A DNA stretch of 46,064 nt from Halanaerobium saccharolyticum (lineage in GTDB: Bacteria; Bacillota; Halanaerobiia; Halanaerobiales; Halanaerobiaceae), in contig NZ_SNWX01000025.1 of the NCBI RefSeq assembly GCF_004362045.1, forward strand, positions 1 to 46,064. The letters run 5' to 3'. The translations under genes were made by a program, and so were the position numbers. The notes below the pieces were generated by a model, which saw only the letters and a list, made by a program, of their open reading frames with translations, did not search any database and had not been told where the DNA came from. Position 1 is the stretch's first letter; every line of letters starts with the position of its first letter. Shown here piece after piece: positions 42,372 to 46,064 of this stretch.

Positions 42372-43379
42372 TTACTCACTATTAGAAGTATACTTAACAT
42401 TTACAATTACTGCTAAAACAATAACTAAACCAATTAAAGCCTGTTTAAAGTAAGCACTTGTCCCAATTAAGGTTAATCCATTCCTGACTACTCCCATAAT
42501 AGAAGCACCAAGAAAGGCACCAACAATAGATCCAGAACCACCAAATAGAGCAGTTCCACCAATTACACTAGCAGCAATTACTTCTAATTCTAAGCCCGAA
42601 CCCTGAGTAGGGGAAACTGAACCTAAATATCCCAGATCAGTAAGTCCGGCAAAAGTTGCAGTTAAAGCTGTTAAAATAAAGCATATCATTTTAATTTTAT
42701 CAGTATTTATTCCTGAGAGTTGAGCTGCTTCTTTATTACCTCCAGTGGCAAATATTTTATATCCAAATTTAGATCTCTCAAAAACTACATAGCCAATCAG
42801 AACTATAATTATAAACCAGATAGACTGCATCGGAATACTAAAAAATTGACCGCCAACTATTGAATAAAATGCAGAATCAGGTAGACCTGCAATTGGCCAG
42901 CCATCAGATAAAATAAGAGTTAAACCCCTAAAAAACATCATAGTTCCAAGGGTTGTTATAAAAGATGGTATTCCAATTTTAACAGTAATAAATCCGTTTA
43001 TTAAACCTGCTATAACTGCAACACCAGCTGTTATTATTACTGCAACCCAGATATTTAAGCCAAAATCTCTAACCAGGAGGCCAGCAATAATTGGTGTTAA
43101 AGCATATATAGATCCTACAGATAGATCAAATTCCTGACTTGTAATCAACATGGTCATTCCTACAGTTATTATTCCCAGAACTGCCGTCTGCCTTAAGACA
43201 TTCATCAAGTTTCCGACTGTTAAAAATCTATCGGTCATAATAGTAAAGAAAAGTCCTATCAATAAAAGTGCCAGGAAAACACCAAATTCTTTTTTTCTTA
43301 AAAGTTCTTTAAACTTAGTTCCCGGACTTATCTGACTTTCATTATCAAGATTACCTTTTTGGGGGTTATTATCTGCCAT
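42372..43379 (-). CDS. sugar ABC transporter permease (RbsC-like)
   Basis: A 335-aa inner-membrane permease of the ribose/galactose importer class with 8-10 TM segments. Family landmarks: FDLSVGSIYALTPIIAGLL (~88), FITTLGTMMFFRGLTLILS (~140), ATGGNKEAAQLSGINT (~215, the EAA-type loop contacting the ATPase), and AASVIGGTALFGGSGSIVGA (~275). It imports a simple sugar with the ATPase and binding protein upstream. The gap to the ATPase stop is 39 nt. It is the last gene of the operon. Confidence 0.93.
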   Translation of the reverse strand: MADNNPQKGNLDNESQISPGTKFKELLRKKEFGVFLALLLIGLFFTIMTDRFLTVGNLMNVLRQTAVLGIITVGMTMLITSQEFDLSVGSIYALTPIIAGLLVRDFGLNIWVAVIITAGVAVIAGLINGFITVKIGIPSFITTLGTMMFFRGLTLILSDGWPIAGLPDSAFYSIVGGQFFSIPMQSIWFIIIVLIGYVVFERSKFGYKIFATGGNKEAAQLSGINTDKIKMICFILTALTATFAGLTDLGYLGSVSPTQGSGLELEVIAASVIGGTALFGGSGSIVGAFLGASIMGVVRNGLTLIGTSAYFKQALIGLVIVLAVIVNVKYTSNSE

Positions 43380-43418
43380 GAAATCACATCCTCATTATCT
43401 GTTTTTTAAACGATATTA

Positions 43419-44924
43419 TTAACCTGTTCTTTCAGCTACTGCAGCTTTCATAATTTTTTCTTCTGTAGCCTCTTTCTGTGAGAACTCTCCTGATATTCTC
43501 CCCTGACTCATTACCAGGATTCGATCTGAGATTGCCATCACTTCTAACATTTCAGAAGAAATCATAATAATTGAGAAATTCTGTTTAACTAATTCCATTA
43601 TAAGCTTTCTTATTTCAGTTTTTGTTCCCACATCAATACCTCTTGTAGGTTCGTCCATTATCAATATCTTGGGTTTAACCGCAAGCCAGCGAGCAATCAA
43701 AACTTTTTGCTGGTTTCCTCCACTTAAACTTATAATATTTTGATTAAGGGAATGCATTTTAATTTCCAAATCCTTTTTATACTTCTCTGAAACTTGATTC
43801 ATTTTTTTTCTATTTACTAAACCAGCCTTATCGGCAAAATTATCTATTTCAGCCATACATATATTATCCCTCACACTTAACTTATGAAAAAGACCAAGTG
43901 CTCCTCTATCTTCCGGTAAATAGCCTATTCCATTTTTTATTGCATCTCTAGGTGAATTTATCTCTACTTTCTTGCCCTCAACTAAAATTTCACCAGCATC
44001 AATTTTATAATTTCCTATAATGCTCCGGGCCAGCTCAGTTCTTCCAGCCCCTCTCAAACCAGCTATTCCCAGAATTTCTCCTTCTTTAAGCTCCAGATTT
44101 ATATCATGTAATCCTAAACCCTGCTGAGTTAGATTCTTTACTTCAAGAACATTTTTATCAGAAATATCTTCATTTTCCTCTTTGGAAATTATTTTTACAT
44201 CTCTTCCAACCATCATACTGGCAATCTTATCTTCACTGGCTTCTTCTTTGCTCAAACTTCCAACATACTCGCCATCTTTTAAAACACAAATTCGGTCTGA
44301 AACTCTCTGGACTTCATTTAATCTGTGGCTTATAAATACAACACTAATCCCTTCTTCTTTTAGCCGATCAATTACATTATATAAAACTTTTACTTCTTTT
44401 GGAGACAGAGCAGTTGTAGGTTCATCCATTAAGATGAATTTAGCATCTCTACTTATAGCTCTGGCAATCATAATCAACTGCTGTTCTCCCATACTGCATC
44501 TACTTACATCTTTATGAGGATCTATATCTACATCTAAACGATCAAATAATTTTTTAGCTTCTTGATACATATATTTTTTATCTGGAAATCCCCATTTACC
44601 GGGAAGTTCAGGACCTAAAAAAATATTTTGAACCACATTTAAATTTTTACAGATTGGAAGCTCCTGATGGACAAAACTGATTCCCATACTTTCTGCCTGG
44701 CGGGGAGATTTAATGGAAATTTTTTTTCCTTCTAAAATTATTTCTCCTTCATCAGGATGAAATACTCCGCCACATATTTTAACTAAAGTTGATTTTCCAG
44801 CTCCATTTTCACCAACTAAACCAGTAACCTGACCTTTTTTAACTGTAAACGAAACATGATCTAGAGCAGTGGTACCTCCGAAATTCTTTGTAATATCTTT
44901 GAATTCTATAATATTTTCCGACAT
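43419..44924 (-). CDS. sugar ABC transporter ATP-binding protein (RbsA/MglA-like)
   Basis: A 501-aa double-ABC ATPase. First domain: Walker A GENGAGKSTLVKI (~35), signature CSMGEQQLIMIARA (~140), Walker B FILMDEPTTAL. Second domain: Walker A is the variant GLRGAGRTELARS (~290, Arg for Lys, usual for this family), signature LSGGNQQKVLIARWL (~400), Walker B ILIMDEPTRGID. One site is therefore probably weak in hydrolysis, as known for sugar ABC ATPases. It powers the RbsC-like permease. It lies downstream of the binding protein, separated by a strong stem-loop. Confidence 0.94.
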   Translation of the reverse strand: MSENIIEFKDITKNFGGTTALDHVSFTVKKGQVTGLVGENGAGKSTLVKICGGVFHPDEGEIILEGKKISIKSPRQAESMGISFVHQELPICKNLNVVQNIFLGPELPGKWGFPDKKYMYQEAKKLFDRLDVDIDPHKDVSRCSMGEQQLIMIARAISRDAKFILMDEPTTALSPKEVKVLYNVIDRLKEEGISVVFISHRLNEVQRVSDRICVLKDGEYVGSLSKEEASEDKIASMMVGRDVKIISKEENEDISDKNVLEVKNLTQQGLGLHDINLELKEGEILGIAGLRGAGRTELARSIIGNYKIDAGEILVEGKKVEINSPRDAIKNGIGYLPEDRGALGLFHKLSVRDNICMAEIDNFADKAGLVNRKKMNQVSEKYKKDLEIKMHSLNQNIISLSGGNQQKVLIARWLAVKPKILIMDEPTRGIDVGTKTEIRKLIMELVKQNFSIIMISSEMLEVMAISDRILVMSQGRISGEFSQKEATEEKIMKAAVAERTG

Positions 44925-44945
44925 TAATTGATCCCCCCTTTATAA

Positions 44946-44971
44946 AATAGGAGGGGCAGGCCCCTCCTATT
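44946..44971 (-). terminator. intra-operon stem-loop after the sugar-binding protein gene
   Basis: A perfect 12-bp inverted repeat (44946-44957 and 44960-44971) with a 2-nt centre; on the minus strand it is followed by TTATAAAG. It is probably a partial terminator or 3'-end stabiliser that raises binding-protein mRNA over the ATPase and permease. Confidence 0.7.
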
Positions 44972-44985
44972 AATTAGGTTAAATT

Positions 44986-45945
44986 TTATCTATATCCCTG
45001 CTGGGCTAAGTCTATAACTTTTTCTACATTTGAAGAATCAATAATTCCTCCACCGGTATTAATATTAGAGGGAGAAAGAGCATATTTATTATAAAGGTAT
45101 AGAGCATGAACAGTATAATAACCCTGTAAATAGGGGTTTTGATCTACAGTGAATTTAGCATATCCATCTTTAATAGCCTGTAAAGTAGTTGGTGTTAAAT
45201 CAAAACCTCCGGCTACAATTTCACCTTTTAATCCTAATTTTTCGGCAGCTTTAGCTCCACCAGCAGTTGCTGTGGCACTTACACCAAACCAGCCAGCTAC
45301 ATCTTGATGGCCTCGATAATAATTCATTACTGTACTTACTGCATTAGCCAGATCAGTTGTAGTATCAATTACATCATAACTTATATTATGTTGATCCAGA
45401 ATCTGTTGAGCTCCTTTTAAGCGAGCCTGAAGAGCTGTATGGCCTGGATCACCAATTAAAAATGCTATTTTTGATCCATCTTCAATATATTCTACTATTT
45501 CCTGTCCCATTCTCTTTCCAGCTTCAACTGGAGTCTGACCAATATATGCCATTCTTGGATTAGGGGTTGTATCATCAGTGTTAAATGCTATTACAGGAAT
45601 GCCATTATCCAGTGCTTTCTGAACAATATTATCATAAGCTGTAGGACTGGTAATTGTGGTACCAATTCCATCTACATTAGAAGAAATTAAGTTTTCAATT
45701 ATTGCTACCTGTCTACTGTGATTCATCTTGGGAGGTCCGGTAAAATTAACCTTTACTCCTAATTGTTCTGCAGCATCCTGCATACCCCGTTTAACAGGTC
45801 TCCAGAAAGAAATTGCCGCTGAGTGTGCTACTAAAGTGAATTCCATTTGTTCATCTTCCTGAGCTTTGGCCTGCTGACCCACAAATGCTAAAGATAACGT
45901 CAAGACCATAACAACAACTAATAAGGACGATAAATACTTTTTCAT
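44986..45945 (-). CDS. sugar ABC transporter substrate-binding protein (RbsB-like)
   Basis: A 319-aa secreted type I binding protein. The signal peptide is clear (SSLLVVVMVLTLSLAFVGQQ, cleaved near AKAQE, ~30). The periplasmic-binding fold shows FTLVAHSAAISFWRPVKRGM (~36-55), IIENLISSNVDGIGTTITSP (~86), GIPVIAFNTDDTTPNPRMAY (~114-133), GAQQILDQ, and FDLTPTTLQAIKDGYAKFTV (~249). NTDD followed by the Gly-rich hinge is typical of ribose-type proteins. The sugar cannot be assigned. AAGGAGGG is upstream of the ATG. It heads the three-gene importer operon; the regulator is outside the window. Confidence 0.93.
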   Translation of the reverse strand: MKKYLSSLLVVVMVLTLSLAFVGQQAKAQEDEQMEFTLVAHSAAISFWRPVKRGMQDAAEQLGVKVNFTGPPKMNHSRQVAIIENLISSNVDGIGTTITSPTAYDNIVQKALDNGIPVIAFNTDDTTPNPRMAYIGQTPVEAGKRMGQEIVEYIEDGSKIAFLIGDPGHTALQARLKGAQQILDQHNISYDVIDTTTDLANAVSTVMNYYRGHQDVAGWFGVSATATAGGAKAAEKLGLKGEIVAGGFDLTPTTLQAIKDGYAKFTVDQNPYLQGYYTVHALYLYNKYALSPSNINTGGGIIDSSNVEKVIDLAQQGYR

Positions 45946-45997
45946 TATTTTCCCTCCTTAAAATTAAAGCGTTACGTCAAATCTAATAGTTTTTTTA

Positions 45998-46026
45998 AAA
46001 ATATTAATAGTTATCATGGTTGTCAG
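45998..46026 (-). promoter_or_regulatory. possible promoter of the sugar ABC operon
   Basis: On the minus strand CTGACA (46026-46021), 17 nt, TATTTT (46003-45998). It lies about 53 nt before the binding-protein start. The match is moderate. Confidence 0.35.
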
Positions 46027-46035
46027 GTTAGAAAT

Positions 46036-46050
46036 CTGCATTAAATGCAG
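46036..46050. promoter_or_regulatory. 15-bp palindrome upstream of the sugar ABC operon
   Basis: CTGCATTAAATGCAG has perfect 7-bp arms around one base. It sits just upstream of the possible -35 and may be an operator; a hairpin ending an upstream gene outside the window is the alternative. Confidence 0.45.
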
Positions 46051-46064
46051 GAATCCCTCCCCCT

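Overview
The window looks like chromosomal DNA of a low-GC Firmicute. The best guess is a halophilic fermentative anaerobe of the Halanaerobium type. This is inferred from AT-rich coding bias, AAAGGAGG-type ribosome binding sites, frequent TTG/GTG starts, the Firmicute order tig-clpP-clpX-lon-engB, a TRAP transporter under a YesMN-like two-component system, and a Listeria-type Ndh2. No ribosomal RNA is present, so the genus call is inference.

Layout. Positions 1-1800 hold a short-chain dehydrogenase/epimerase and an HD-domain protein (+). Positions 1906-8085 hold a minus-strand block of YesM-like kinase, YesN-like regulator and a TRAP transporter (dctP-Q-M). At 8104-8982 a PAS/HD-GYP gene is broken by one in-frame TGA. 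tRNA-Arg(CCT) follows. Positions 9432-13523 carry polyprenyl diphosphate synthase and an ApbE-type flavin transferase (minus), divergent from a membrane-anchored Ndh2 (+). This set resembles part of the flavin-based extracellular electron transfer locus of Listeria. Positions 13645-21044 hold a methyltransferase, engB, lon, clpX, clpP and tig. tRNA-Leu(TAG), a DUF1232 protein, a TetR regulator and a GGDEF/EAL protein follow. A four-tRNA operon (Pro-Gly-Arg-His) lies at 24469-24839.

Positions 24979-29965 run as a minus-strand operon: AMIN/amidase_3 cell-wall hydrolase, GerMN protein, glutamate racemase, RNase PH and RdgB. A two-PAS histidine kinase and a NatAB-like ABC exporter with a secreted protein between its genes come next. 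Just upstream of the exporter is a 23-codon membrane microprotein gene (34141-34212) with its own ribosome binding site and terminator-like hairpin. A complete IS4-like element (34300-35893, 5-bp TATAT target duplication) has landed between it and a two-gene chromate transporter. A GntR regulator with its operator and nagB follow.

Positions 38788-41690 hold a DUF503 protein, an MscS channel, a PAS-GGDEF cyclase and a decayed cobalamin-binding sensor gene (internal deletion plus 1-nt frameshift). tmRNA is at 41857-42211. The window ends with a ribose-type sugar ABC operon (binding protein, ATPase, permease).

Themes. Three loci concern cyclic-di-GMP, and two of them have damaged sensory genes. 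The Ndh2/ApbE/prenyl synthase genes share matching divergent promoters. No CRISPR array, prophage or large defence island was seen.
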